From Methanomicrobia archaeon (GTDB lineage: Archaea; Methanobacteriota_B; Thermococci; Methanofastidiosales; NM3): 64,000 bases of DNA. Below are positions 25,739-35,245 of the stretch, piece by piece. The notes under the pieces were generated by a model, which saw only the letters and a list, made by a program, of their open reading frames with translations, was not told the origin of the DNA and ran no database searches. The first letter of the stretch is position 1. Every line of letters starts with the position of its first letter. The stretch is from assembly GCA_030603445.1 (NCBI GenBank), contig JAUVXU010000002.1, positions 87,019-151,018 on the forward strand, written 5' to 3'. The position numbers and the translations under genes are program-made.

Positions 25739-26998
25739 ATGCGAAAGCAATTCATCATCGTTGGCATAGACCCGGGGACAACAGTAGGCATCGCATGCCT
25801 AGATTTGTATGGGGCATTTATTGCAGCTTATTCCTCTAAAGAACTATCAATAAATGGAATAATTGAGAAGATCATGTCATATGGATATCCTGCAATTATT
25901 GCAACTGATGTAACATCGCTGCCGCAGGCTGTGGAAAAGATATCTGCATCTTTAGATGCCAAACTATACGTGCCTAGCAGCATCATAACTATTCGAGAGA
26001 AAAACGAAATAACTAAAATGTATCCTGTCAACAATGCTCATGAACGAGACGCTTTATCTGCTGCAATAAAAGCACATCAACACTACAGTAGCAAATTTGA
26101 AAATATAGATGCCCGTTTAAGGGAAATGGGAAAAGAAAAATTCTCAGAAAATGTAAAATCCCTTGTATTAAAAGAATATTCTGTTTCAAAAGCAATAGAA
26201 GTTTTATGCCAAGAAGAATTAAACGTAAATATATACGACACTAAAGAAAAGACGAGAGAAGTTTCTCGACCTCCGCCTAAAATAGAAGAAATTCTCTTAA
26301 AAACACGCATAAAAACACAGAAAGCGTATATAAACGAACTGGAATCTGACTTGAAACTCTCAAATGAAAGAATCAATAAACTAGAACAAAATATTAGGGA
26401 ATGGAATGAACATGCAATAATACAAGCGAAAAGATCCAAAGAAGTAAAAAATATAAGATCTCGCATTAAAAATCTTCAAGAAAATCTTTTAACTTTAAAA
26501 AACGAAAACGCATCATTGTGTATTGCAAATGAAGAGCTAAAGAACCTGCGAGTCATGCAACTCCGTGAAGAGGTGCTTGTTTGCAAAACACTTGGGCAAT
26601 TTTCAAAAAGTGCAATATCCGAGCTTGAATACAAATATAGCATTAAACCTGGCGATATTATCTACTTGAAGGATAGCTCAGGGGGCGGTGCATCAACCGC
26701 AAAGATACTCTGTGAACACAATATACTAGCAATTATAACAGAAACGGAGATGAGTCACACTTCTCTAGAAAAGATCTCAGCATGCGGGATAGCTATTTTT
26801 AATATTGATGAAATACCTGTAAAATTACAGGAAGATTATGTAATTGTTGAAAAAGATGCATTTGAAAATGCTTATAAGAACTGGATGGAAAAACAAAAAC
26901 ATCATCAAAAAAAGAAAAAAAGTGCATGGCTGGAGAAGCTTATAAAAGAATACCGCTACGAACGCAAAAAAAAGGAGGATATACATGATCTGCCTTAA
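25739..26998 (+). CDS. DUF460 protein: RNase H-like domain with long coiled coil
   Basis: 419 residues, an archaeal DUF460-type protein. Residues about 6-120 are an RNase H/YqgF-like fold (VGIDPGTTVGIACLD; NNAHERDALSAAIKAH, with acidic residues placed as in Holliday resolvase-like folds). Residues about 190-285 form a coiled coil. The C-terminal part has KPGDIIYLKDSSGGGASTAKIL. Family members I know are longer (600 or more), so this is a compact form. Function undetermined; nucleic acid binding is likely. It overlaps the next gene by 14 bases. Confidence 0.78.
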   Translation: MRKQFIIVGIDPGTTVGIACLDLYGAFIAAYSSKELSINGIIEKIMSYGYPAIIATDVTSLPQAVEKISASLDAKLYVPSSIITIREKNEITKMYPVNNAHERDALSAAIKAHQHYSSKFENIDARLREMGKEKFSENVKSLVLKEYSVSKAIEVLCQEELNVNIYDTKEKTREVSRPPPKIEEILLKTRIKTQKAYINELESDLKLSNERINKLEQNIREWNEHAIIQAKRSKEVKNIRSRIKNLQENLLTLKNENASLCIANEELKNLRVMQLREEVLVCKTLGQFSKSAISELEYKYSIKPGDIIYLKDSSGGGASTAKILCEHNILAIITETEMSHTSLEKISACGIAIFNIDEIPVKLQEDYVIVEKDAFENAYKNWMEKQKHHQKKKKSAWLEKLIKEYRYERKKKEDIHDLP

Positions 26999-28694
26999 TC
27001 CACAAGAAATGAATGATCAAAATATTTCTGAATTAGACATAATATTCGTCACTGGTGATGCATTCGCAGACCATCCTTCAAATGGTGTTGCTATCCTTAG
27101 CAGGCTTCTAGAAGATAAACAATATAATGTGGGGATATTAGACCAACCACAGTACAAAGAACTTGACTCATTTACAAAACTAGGGAAACCAAATCTATTT
27201 TTTGGTGTTACTGCTGGCCTATTAGATTCTATGGTTTCAAACTATACCCCTCTAAAAAAGGAGCGAAAAAATGACCGCCTCGGATATGACAAAAGCATAC
27301 GCCCAGATAGGGCAACAATCGTGTATGCACAGATGTTACGGCGAGCCTATAAGGACACGCCCATTATCATAGGAGGCATAGAAGCGTCAATGAGGCGCTT
27401 TTCCCATTATGATTACTGGCAAAACAAAGTGCGAAAATCTATTCTTATGGATAGCAAGGCAGATTTATTGGTATATGGGATGGGAGAAAGACAAACACTA
27501 GAAATTGCAACACGACTTAAAAAACATGAATCGCTTGATGGCATCAAAGGCACTGTCGTCAAGAAGAAAGAATGTCCTTCTAATTGTATAGAACTGCCAC
27601 CATACTCTGAAACAGAAAAATCGAAAAAAACATTTCTAAACTCATTTATGACACAATATAAAAATCAAGATCCGTTCCATTCCTTGCCACTAGCAGAATC
27701 GTATGGGGATTGGTATGTGGTACAGTATTCACCGGCACTTCCCCTTACAACTGATGAGATGGACTATGTATATGAGCTCCCATATAGCAGAGACCCTAGG
27801 CGCACAGCCAGGGGAAAAGTGAATTCAATAGATTCTGTGCTTTTTTCCATAATAAGCCACAGGGGGTGTTTTGGGGGATGCTCATTTTGTTCTCTTTCAA
27901 TGCATCAAGGAAAGATTATACAAAGCAGGAGCAAGGAAAGCATCGTGAATGAGGCAGTTGGATTTCTATCACACCCATTATTCAAAGGCATTATCGATGA
28001 TGTTGGAGGGCCTACGGCAAATATGTATGGTATGGGATGTAAAGACACAAAAGATGCCACCATAACAAATTCTATTCGCAACGGCAAGAAAGTCCATATA
28101 CGAGAATACAGCGAAAAATGCACCAACAAATGCCTTTGCCCCATTTGCCCACAATTGAAAACAAGCCACCTCCCCATAATAGAAGTATTACAGGAACTCA
28201 GGTCAATAAAAGGCATAAAAAAAGTGTTCATACGTTCAGGAATCCGATACGACCTTGCATTAAGTGACATGGAATTTATACGCGAACTATGCAAACACCA
28301 CGTATCCGGACAACTTAAAGTTGCTCCGGAACATGTTGATGACAACGTCCTATTACTGATGAACAAACCTTCAATAGAAGTATTTGAGCAATTCAAGAAA
28401 GTATATGGGGATATCAGCAAAGAAGTTGGAAAACGCCAATATCTTGTCCCTTATATTATGGTGGCACATCCTGGAACGACATCCAAAAGCGCACGCCTAT
28501 TGCAATCGTATCTATATATGCACAAGATACCTACTGAACAAGTTCAAGTGTTCACCCCAACTCCGATGACACTAAGTACTGCCATGTATTACACAGCGAT
28601 AAATCCTTTCACGAACGAAAAGGTATATGTCCCTTACTCTTATAAAGAGAAAAAAGAACAAAAAAGATGTGCAGTTACTTCCAGAAAAGCTTAA
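26985..28694 (+). CDS. YgiQ-family radical SAM protein
   Basis: 569 residues. The N-terminal half is the YgiQ domain (FVTGDAFADHPSNGVAILSR; GGIEASMRRFSHYDYW). The radical SAM core has SHRGCFGGCSFCSLSMHQG, whose CxxxCxxC binds the [4Fe-4S] cluster. A further cysteine group CTNKCLCPICP lies downstream. The YgiQ reaction is not established. AAAGGAGG lies 7 bases before the ATG. Confidence 0.88.
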   Translation: MICLNPQEMNDQNISELDIIFVTGDAFADHPSNGVAILSRLLEDKQYNVGILDQPQYKELDSFTKLGKPNLFFGVTAGLLDSMVSNYTPLKKERKNDRLGYDKSIRPDRATIVYAQMLRRAYKDTPIIIGGIEASMRRFSHYDYWQNKVRKSILMDSKADLLVYGMGERQTLEIATRLKKHESLDGIKGTVVKKKECPSNCIELPPYSETEKSKKTFLNSFMTQYKNQDPFHSLPLAESYGDWYVVQYSPALPLTTDEMDYVYELPYSRDPRRTARGKVNSIDSVLFSIISHRGCFGGCSFCSLSMHQGKIIQSRSKESIVNEAVGFLSHPLFKGIIDDVGGPTANMYGMGCKDTKDATITNSIRNGKKVHIREYSEKCTNKCLCPICPQLKTSHLPIIEVLQELRSIKGIKKVFIRSGIRYDLALSDMEFIRELCKHHVSGQLKVAPEHVDDNVLLLMNKPSIEVFEQFKKVYGDISKEVGKRQYLVPYIMVAHPGTTSKSARLLQSYLYMHKIPTEQVQVFTPTPMTLSTAMYYTAINPFTNEKVYVPYSYKEKKEQKRCAVTSRKA

Positions 28695-28722
28695 ATAAAT
28701 TTAGGAAGAATAATAGCTACAT

Positions 28723-29079
28723 ATGAATGAAAAGAAAGAACCACGACATAGTGTTGTTGTGTTTGTTGGTATTATAGTATTATTGGCACTAGGCCTATAT
28801 AGTTATGGAACTCATCCCCAAGATATATTTATGTTGATATTCTTTTTTTACATCATTTTTTCCTCGATGTTTCTTAGACCAATGAAGCGTTCCCCTCCAC
28901 AGGAACATGGTAAATCCAAAAAAGACGATGGGTGGGGTTCTAACTTCGAGGATTCGTACGAAGAAGAATATAAAAAACCAGGTAAAGAAACGCAAGAACA
29001 TGAATTTGATGAAAGTGCATGGTCACTCTCTAAAGACAAATTGAAAAAAAATATCTGGGAAGAAGATGACGATTTCTAA
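28723..29079 (+). CDS. Small membrane protein with acidic tail, unknown
   Basis: 118 residues: two N-terminal membrane helices (VVVFVGIIVLLALGLYSY; IFMLIFFFYIIFSSMFL) and a charged cytoplasmic tail ending EEDDDF. A TATA-like CTTAAATAAA about 25 bases upstream and no ribosome site suggest leaderless translation. Its stop overlaps the stop of the convergent amidohydrolase gene by four bases. No family recognised. Confidence 0.6.
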   Translation: MNEKKEPRHSVVVFVGIIVLLALGLYSYGTHPQDIFMLIFFFYIIFSSMFLRPMKRSPPQEHGKSKKDDGWGSNFEDSYEEEYKKPGKETQEHEFDESAWSLSKDKLKKNIWEEDDDF

Positions 29080-30404
29080 TCTTGAGTTTCCCTAACTTTC
29101 CCAAGTATGTCATCAAGGCAACGCGAGCTTTCCTCAATCACTTTAGAAACATCAGTGCTTTTAATGGCGCCGTCATATAACAGTTTTCCGTCAACAAACG
29201 TCATGACAACATCACTTGAATTAGCGGCATATACTAAAGACGACACTGGATTGGCAAATGGGGTCATGTGAGGCGAATTTGTATTAATAACTGTGATATC
29301 AGCTTTTGTTCCTGGAGATATTATTCCTACCTTCCCTTCCATCCCAATTGCTTTGGCACCATTTCTTGTTGCCATGTCAAGCACCATTTGAGCAGGCATT
29401 ATCGTAGGATCATGTGTTCGTACTTTATGTATAAGTGCAGCAAATCTCATCTCAAGGAACATATCTAAAGTGTTGTTGCAAGCCGCGCCATCACTTCCCA
29501 AAGATACATTTATGCCTTTTTCACACATTGCAGGAACGTTCGCTACCCCTGATGCTAGTTTCAAATTTGCAAGCGGGCAGTGTAATACTTTAATGTCATT
29601 CTTATATAACAAATTTAACTCATTATTATTTATCCATATGCAGTGTGCAAGTAGAAGTCTCGGCAATAGTAATCCCAACGAACCAAGATACTCTACATTA
29701 CATAGGCCTGTTTGAGTGCGCACCTGATGCACCTCATTCTTGTTCTCTGCTGCATGAGTGTGAATTAATGTATCATGCTTTATTGCCTCTGTGACAACTT
29801 CTGTAAGCAACTCGTCTGTACAAGAAAGTGCAAAGCGAGGAGCAAAGAGATATCTCAATCGATCGTTGCAACTTTTGTGCCACTCTTTTAGTAAAGAATA
29901 CGACTCCTTAATCACAGATTGAGTGTCACCAATGAGTTCTTCTGGTGCAGAATTGTGTTTATCCATCAAGAGCTTTCCGCTATAGCCACGCATTCCACTA
30001 TCCCTTAATGCCTCAAATGATGCATTTGTATGAAGAACGGTCCCCATGTCTACAACACAAGTAGTGCCTGCAGATAACATCTCAACACATGATAGCATTC
30101 CGGACCAATAGACAGACTTATGTGTATGCGCCATCTCAAGCAAATAAATACGTTTTGTAAGCCAATCTATAAGGCTCAAATCATCTGCTTGAGAACGAAA
30201 TAACGTCTGAATAAGGTGTACATGGGTTTGAATGAATCCTGGAACGATTATCTTTTTGCTGCAATCTATCACTATGTCAGCCAAACCACTAGTTTTTCCT
30301 ACTTCTTTGATGTAATCTCCTTCAATTAAAACATCGCCAACAATAATATCCCTATTCTCATTTTGTGTTAGGATAATACCATTTTTTAGAAGTATTGTTT
30401 CCAT
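29076..30404 (-). CDS. dadD: Amidohydrolase: 5'-deoxyadenosine / methylthioadenosine / S-adenosylhomocysteine deaminase
   Basis: This 442-residue metal-dependent deaminase has the metal motif THVHLIQTLF (HxH), the later histidines in IHTHAAENKNE and LAHCIW, and the aspartate in LGSDGAACNNTLDMF. The QADDLSLIDWL segment is typical of the MtaD/DadD group. In methanogens DadD deaminates 5'-deoxyadenosine and other SAM by-products; several radical SAM enzymes nearby would produce it. The exact preferred substrate cannot be read from sequence. Confidence 0.85.
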   Translation of the reverse strand: METILLKNGIILTQNENRDIIVGDVLIEGDYIKEVGKTSGLADIVIDCSKKIIVPGFIQTHVHLIQTLFRSQADDLSLIDWLTKRIYLLEMAHTHKSVYWSGMLSCVEMLSAGTTCVVDMGTVLHTNASFEALRDSGMRGYSGKLLMDKHNSAPEELIGDTQSVIKESYSLLKEWHKSCNDRLRYLFAPRFALSCTDELLTEVVTEAIKHDTLIHTHAAENKNEVHQVRTQTGLCNVEYLGSLGLLLPRLLLAHCIWINNNELNLLYKNDIKVLHCPLANLKLASGVANVPAMCEKGINVSLGSDGAACNNTLDMFLEMRFAALIHKVRTHDPTIMPAQMVLDMATRNGAKAIGMEGKVGIISPGTKADITVINTNSPHMTPFANPVSSLVYAANSSDVVMTFVDGKLLYDGAIKSTDVSKVIEESSRCLDDILGKVRETQD

Positions 30405-30527
30405 GATTTTCCATAAATATTTTAAAATAAGAATATTTAAAGGTATTGAATCATTATAAGGGTTGTTTAATAGCCAAACCTTTTTAATCTCGCCTGCTAA
30501 AAATTAACTTGTTGAGGTGTACATACT

Positions 30528-30974
30528 ATGGAAGCCATATTTAATAAAATAATAGTTCCTATCGATGGTTCTGATGCATCACTCCATGCGGCAAAAAAAG
30601 CAATTAAACTTGCCCAAAATATTGGAGCAAAAATTATAGTAATACATGTTATAAACAAATTCGAAGTAAAGAAATATATAGAAATAAGCCATGACAAAGA
30701 GGATATTGTAAAAAATGAGCTGCAAGAATATGGATTCAAATATTTAAGACATGTCAAAGACCTGGCCAAAAGCGCAGAAGTTCCAGTAGAAATAGTGCTT
30801 AGTGAAGGCATACCTGCCGAGGAAATCGTCAATACCGCTAAAAAGGAAAACGTAGACCTTATTATTATTGGAAGTAGTGGTGGAACAGCGTTCAGAAAAA
30901 AGTTGTTAGGAAGCACCACTGATAGGGTTATCCGCTGGTCTAGTGGCATACCAGTACTAGTTATTACATACTAG
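30528..30974 (+). CDS. Universal stress protein (UspA family)
   Basis: 148 residues, a single Usp domain. It begins IFNKIIVPIDGSDASLHAAKKAI and has the ATP-binding motif GSSGGTAFRKKLLGSTTDRVIRWS near the end. The ribosome site GAGGTG lies 8 bases before the ATG at 30528. Role in stress response is by family; no partner is evident. Confidence 0.92.
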   Translation: MEAIFNKIIVPIDGSDASLHAAKKAIKLAQNIGAKIIVIHVINKFEVKKYIEISHDKEDIVKNELQEYGFKYLRHVKDLAKSAEVPVEIVLSEGIPAEEIVNTAKKENVDLIIIGSSGGTAFRKKLLGSTTDRVIRWSSGIPVLVITY

Positions 30975-30985
30975 GCAGGCTTACT

Positions 30986-31615
30986 ATGGGAGATAACACG
31001 ATAATCATTGGTGTTGTTCCAACAGGAAACACCGGCGGACTATTGCTTAAAGACACAATGCATGGCATTGGAGAAGTATTTAACAATGTGTTCAATGCAT
31101 ATAGGCCTGTATCGAAAGTTTCTTGCAGGATGATACCCCCTCGCCCCATAGCCATTCCAGGAATATCCTATGACGAAAAGATAGGCAAATACAGTGTTGA
31201 ACCATTCTTCACATTAGGGGGGGAGATGAAAACCAAAGCTGAAAAAAAACTCAGCGAACAAGGTAAGGAGATCTACAAAGTCATCGTAATTACGGATGTT
31301 CCATTGTTTAGTTATGTTCATAACAGCAGCGTTTTTGGTGAGGCCGATATTGGGGGAGATATAGCAGTTGTATCAATAGCTCCACTCGGTGTCAATACAA
31401 GGTTGCACAACTTCAAAGAGAGAGTAATAAAAGAATGCGTCCATGAACTTGGGCATACCATAGGACTTGGACATTGTATGGATAAGACTTGTGTTATGTG
31501 TCGCTCCGTAGACGTCTATGACGTCGATAATAAGTCTAAAAACTTTTGTGATGAATGTATGCAAAAACTAGAACAAGCCACCCTTAAAGTTTATAGAATG
31601 TGGGATGGAAGATAA
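30986..31615 (+). CDS. amzA: Archaemetzincin metalloprotease
   Basis: 209 residues. The zinc motif HELGHTIGLGHC is followed by MDKTCVMCRS and later CDEC. This is the archaemetzincin pattern HExxHxxGxxHC with extra cysteines for a structural zinc site. The substrate of the family is not known. The gene follows the stress-protein gene by 11 bases and is followed by the radical SAM gene 11 bases later, so it is probably in one transcript. Confidence 0.92.
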   Translation: MGDNTIIIGVVPTGNTGGLLLKDTMHGIGEVFNNVFNAYRPVSKVSCRMIPPRPIAIPGISYDEKIGKYSVEPFFTLGGEMKTKAEKKLSEQGKEIYKVIVITDVPLFSYVHNSSVFGEADIGGDIAVVSIAPLGVNTRLHNFKERVIKECVHELGHTIGLGHCMDKTCVMCRSVDVYDVDNKSKNFCDECMQKLEQATLKVYRMWDGR

Positions 31616-31626
31616 AGGAGAATATC

Positions 31627-32421
31627 ATGGAGATATACGTTCCTTCATCCACATCATTTCCATCCATATCCTCCTCAGGGACTTTTTGCCATTTAAATTG
31701 TGAATACTGCAAGAGACACTACCTTTCCAATATGATAGATGCAAGCCATGATGGAATATATTATGCTTGCCGTAAAGCTTACGAAAATGGGGCTATTGGT
31801 GCGCTTATTTCTGGAGGTAGTGATAGCAAAGGGCGTGTACTTATAGATTATGCAGATCTTAAGAAAGTCACACAAATCAAAAACTTTTCTGTAAATGTTC
31901 ATACAGGATTAACGCATGACATGCCAGATGTATTACATCATGTGAAGTGTGTTTCACTTGACATTCCCCCGTCAGATGCCGTCGTTAAAAATATATATCA
32001 TCTAGACAAGACGCAAGAAGACTACTTTGATATGGTAGAACTATACGAAATGTCTAGAATCCGTTATGTGCCCCATATATGTATTGGTATTGAAGGTGGA
32101 AAAATAAAAGGGGAGATAGATACGCTAGAACGACTTGCAGCAATAAATAACAATATGGTAGTGTTGCTTTCACTAAAAAGAACACCTGGGATACCATTCA
32201 CTTTTAACAAAATAATGACTAGATCGTATGAAAATGTTATAAAGGAGGCGCGTGAAATGTTTAAATGTCTCTGTCTTGGATGTATGCGAGATAAATCGAA
32301 AGATAAAGAGATGCTATGGCACTACTTTGATAGAATAGCATGGCCGTCCTCAATAATTAAAGCTGAATTAGCACGAAATGAAAGTACAATCACAACGTAC
32401 AAAACATGCTGTGCGGTGTAA
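31627..32421 (+). CDS. Radical SAM protein, probable lipoyl synthase component (LipS1/LipS2-type)
   Basis: 264 residues, with the cluster motif FCHLNCEYCKRHYL (CxxxCxxC) near residue 20. AAAGGAGAATATC precedes the ATG at 31627. In Thermococcales, two radical SAM proteins, LipS1 and LipS2, together insert sulfur to make lipoate. This gene is immediately followed by a second radical SAM gene and a lipoate ligase gene, which fits that pathway. The pairing is the main evidence; I cannot tell which of the two Lip proteins this is. Confidence 0.7.
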   Translation: MEIYVPSSTSFPSISSSGTFCHLNCEYCKRHYLSNMIDASHDGIYYACRKAYENGAIGALISGGSDSKGRVLIDYADLKKVTQIKNFSVNVHTGLTHDMPDVLHHVKCVSLDIPPSDAVVKNIYHLDKTQEDYFDMVELYEMSRIRYVPHICIGIEGGKIKGEIDTLERLAAINNNMVVLLSLKRTPGIPFTFNKIMTRSYENVIKEAREMFKCLCLGCMRDKSKDKEMLWHYFDRIAWPSSIIKAELARNESTITTYKTCCAV

Positions 32422-32423
32422 AT

Positions 32424-33335
32424 ATGGATATACGACTGTCTTGTGGTAGCGAGGTTATGCTAGGTTTGCGCAAAATAAAAACATGTGCCTCAACAGAAAC
32501 AGCATATATTCTGACAAGGGGCGTATGCCAAGCTTCATGCTCATTTTGTTCACAGTCAAAAAACAAGGAATCTAATAAGCTCTCCCGTGTTACCTGGAAC
32601 ATATGGAAATTTGATGATATACTTCCCTTGCTTAACAATCAAAAAAGAGTATGCATACAATGCCTTAACTATCCCGAAGTTTTCGATGATCTAATTGAAA
32701 TGGTGAGAAAGATAAAGTGCCCAGTATCTGTTTCCGCACAGCCGTTCTCAATTGAGGAAATGAGACAACTCTCAGAACATGTTGATAGGATATGTATTAG
32801 TTTAGACTGTTTTACTCCAGAACTCTTTAGCAAATACAAGCCATTTTACAACTGGGACCTTCATTGGGCACGAATGAAAAAGGCAGTAGATATGTTTGGA
32901 AAAGGCAAAGTAATCTCCCACCTTATAGTTGGCCTAGGAGAAACAGAGCAGGAAGCCGTAAGGACCATGGAAGAATTAGTACATAATGGAATAATGCCAT
33001 CACTTTTCGCATTTACACCTATTAAAGGCACATATCTTGGAGAAAATCCGCCTCCAATAATTGGGTCATATAGGAGACTGCAGATTGCACGCCATCTACT
33101 TGTACATAAATTAGCCAAGGAAAAGGATATGATATTTAGTGATGGAGCTATAATATCATTTGGTGTTCCTATCTCAAAACTCATCTCTTCGGAAGTTTTC
33201 ATTACTCAAGGTTGTCCAAACTGTAACAGGCCATTTTTCAACGAAACTCCTGGAAAGACCATTTACAATTTTCCCTATACTCCCTCAGAGGACGAGTATA
33301 AATCAATAATAAAACAAAGTGGAGTGAAACAATAA
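32424..33335 (+). CDS. Radical SAM protein, probable lipoyl synthase component (LipS1/LipS2-type)
   Basis: 303 residues, with the motif RGVCQASCSFCSQSK (CxxxCxxC) and biotin synthase-like KLSRVTW downstream. More cysteines lie near the end (TQGCPNCNRPF). The ATG at 32424 follows the previous stop by two bases with GGTGTA just upstream; an earlier ATG at 32406 would overlap. It ends in frame with the following ligase, with a TAA between. Together with its neighbours it forms a probable lipoate synthesis and transfer operon. Confidence 0.72.
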   Translation: MDIRLSCGSEVMLGLRKIKTCASTETAYILTRGVCQASCSFCSQSKNKESNKLSRVTWNIWKFDDILPLLNNQKRVCIQCLNYPEVFDDLIEMVRKIKCPVSVSAQPFSIEEMRQLSEHVDRICISLDCFTPELFSKYKPFYNWDLHWARMKKAVDMFGKGKVISHLIVGLGETEQEAVRTMEELVHNGIMPSLFAFTPIKGTYLGENPPPIIGSYRRLQIARHLLVHKLAKEKDMIFSDGAIISFGVPISKLISSEVFITQGCPNCNRPFFNETPGKTIYNFPYTPSEDEYKSIIKQSGVKQ

Positions 33336-34082
33336 ATTAACATACTACCATTTAGACGAGACAAAGCAACAGTAGCCATGTCAATTGATGAAGCACTATT
33401 AGAGGCACGTTTGGCAGGAGAAATAGAAGACACTATTAGATTTTACCAGTTTTCGCCTTCAGCAGTTTCAATTGGTTATTTTCAAAGTATACACTCACAA
33501 GTGCATAATAGCGCATGTATAAAAAACAGGATAAACATAGTACGCAGAATGACTGGTGGAGGGGCAGTATACCACGATAATCAAGGAGAAATAACCTACA
33601 GTATCGTAATGAAGATATCTCCTAAAATGCGCGAAATAGTGCATTCATACGAACAAATATGTAGTGGTATTGTTGAGGGATTAGGCATCATGGGGATTAG
33701 TGCACGATTTAATCCTATTAACGATGTATTAGTTGGAGACAGAAAAATATCTGGCTCAGCGCAGACGCGTCGAAACGGTATTTTGCTTCAACATGGAACC
33801 TTGATGTATGGGACGGATATAAAGATGCTTGCCAACGTGCTTAATGTATCAAAAGAAAAACTTTCTGATAAATACGTGCAATCGGTATCAAAACGAGTTA
33901 CTACAGTTAAAATTGAGAAAGGCCTCATCTCATTTGAAGAGCTATTAAGTGCACTTAAAGAAGGCTTTACAAAAATATTTGGGTCAATGCATAATATCCC
34001 TTTCCCACCAACTGTACTTGAACGTGCCCATGAGCTTGAACATTGTAAATATGATACAGAATCATTTCTTTTTTTACGATAA
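33336..34082 (+). CDS. lplA: Lipoate-protein ligase/octanoyltransferase (LplA/LipM family), start codon uncertain
   Basis: The catalytic domain has RRMTGGGAVYHDNQGEITYS and KISGSAQTRRNGILLQHGTLMYG, the lipoate/biotin ligase lysine and glycine-rich motifs. The family N-terminus (xLPFRRDxATxAMSIDEALLE) begins before the first ATG (33378): the reading frame is open from 33336, directly after the TAA of the radical SAM gene. The only starts that would keep it are ATT 33336 or ATA 33342. GGAGTG lies 9 bases before ATT 33336. From ATG 33378 the protein would be 234 residues and lack strand one. Confidence 0.85.
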   Translation: MNILPFRRDKATVAMSIDEALLEARLAGEIEDTIRFYQFSPSAVSIGYFQSIHSQVHNSACIKNRINIVRRMTGGGAVYHDNQGEITYSIVMKISPKMREIVHSYEQICSGIVEGLGIMGISARFNPINDVLVGDRKISGSAQTRRNGILLQHGTLMYGTDIKMLANVLNVSKEKLSDKYVQSVSKRVTTVKIEKGLISFEELLSALKEGFTKIFGSMHNIPFPPTVLERAHELEHCKYDTESFLFLR

Positions 34083-34121
34083 AATGTGGAAATATTTTTA
34101 TAATTGTTAAATACTTTAAAT

Positions 34122-35237
34122 ATGGTGATTATTGTGGGAGATTTATATATTGAAAAACTAGCTAAAGTCATTACTAACTATTCATTAGACATAAAAGAAG
34201 GACATGAAGTACTTATTGTTGGGTCCACATCAGGTGAACCATTAATTAGCGAAGTGTATAAGGAAGTACTAAAACTTAGGGCTTACCCTACAGTAGTGCC
34301 TATTTTTAACAGCTTTCGTGAACTTTTTTTTAAGTATTCTTCTGATAAACAGATTAAACATCCAAGTTACTTAATAAAACATGCTTTTGAAAAAACTGAC
34401 TGCATCATAAACATATGGTCTGATGATAACACTAAGAATCTTTCAAACATAGACCCAGAAAAACTCGCCATGCAACAAGCTGCAAACAGTGAGATAGTAA
34501 ATATAATGTTTGATCGCGAGAAAAAAGGAGAGATCCAATGGACTCTTACGGTATTTCCTACTAACGCCATGGCACAGGAAGCCTCCATGTCCCTTACCGA
34601 CTACCGTGAGTTTGTCTTCAAAGCTGAACTCCTTGACAAAGATGATCCAATAAAAGAATGGAAAAGCATCTCAAAAAAACAAGATAAGATATGTAAATGG
34701 CTTGATACTAAATGCGAGTTTAGATTCGTAGGGCTTGACACAGACCTTACTATGTCGTGCAAAGGAAGAAAATGGATCAACTGTGATGGAGGAAAAAACT
34801 TTCCTGATGGGGAAGTATTCACAGGCCCAGTAGAAAATACTGTCAATGGATCAATCCGATTCACATATCCTTTGATATATCTTGGAAATGAGATTGAAGA
34901 TGTGCGCCTTACTTTTAAAGATGGTGTTGTTATCAGCGCCCAAGCCCTAAAAGGTGAAGCATTGCTAAAAAACATTCTAAAAATCGATGAAGGTGCACAG
35001 CGGGTTGGCGAGATAGCAATAGGAACTAATTATGGCATCACAAAATTCACCAAGAATATGCTCTTTGATGAGAAGATTGGTGGAACGATGCATCTTGCAC
35101 TTGGCCGTTCTATCCCGGAATCAGGGGGGAAAAATATTTCAGTAATACATCTTGATATATTAAAAGACATGAAAGATGGCGGCAAAATATATGCGGATGG
35201 TGAGCTATTCTATGAGAATGGCAAGTTCTTAATATAG
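34122..35237 (+). CDS. M29-family aminopeptidase (aminopeptidase T), first of three tandem copies
   Basis: About 371 residues. The metal-site segments GEVFTGPVE, NYGITKFTKNMLFDEKIGGTMH and HLDILKDMKDGG are kept, as in aminopeptidase T/AmpS. These enzymes release N-terminal residues and use two metal ions. The start may be ATG 34122 or GTG 34134; the latter has GGTGAT four bases upstream and lines up with the second copy's start. It lies 40 bases after lplA and heads a run of three paralogues. Confidence 0.87.
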   Translation: MVIIVGDLYIEKLAKVITNYSLDIKEGHEVLIVGSTSGEPLISEVYKEVLKLRAYPTVVPIFNSFRELFFKYSSDKQIKHPSYLIKHAFEKTDCIINIWSDDNTKNLSNIDPEKLAMQQAANSEIVNIMFDREKKGEIQWTLTVFPTNAMAQEASMSLTDYREFVFKAELLDKDDPIKEWKSISKKQDKICKWLDTKCEFRFVGLDTDLTMSCKGRKWINCDGGKNFPDGEVFTGPVENTVNGSIRFTYPLIYLGNEIEDVRLTFKDGVVISAQALKGEALLKNILKIDEGAQRVGEIAIGTNYGITKFTKNMLFDEKIGGTMHLALGRSIPESGGKNISVIHLDILKDMKDGGKIYADGELFYENGKFLI

Positions 35238-35245
35238 GGGATTTT

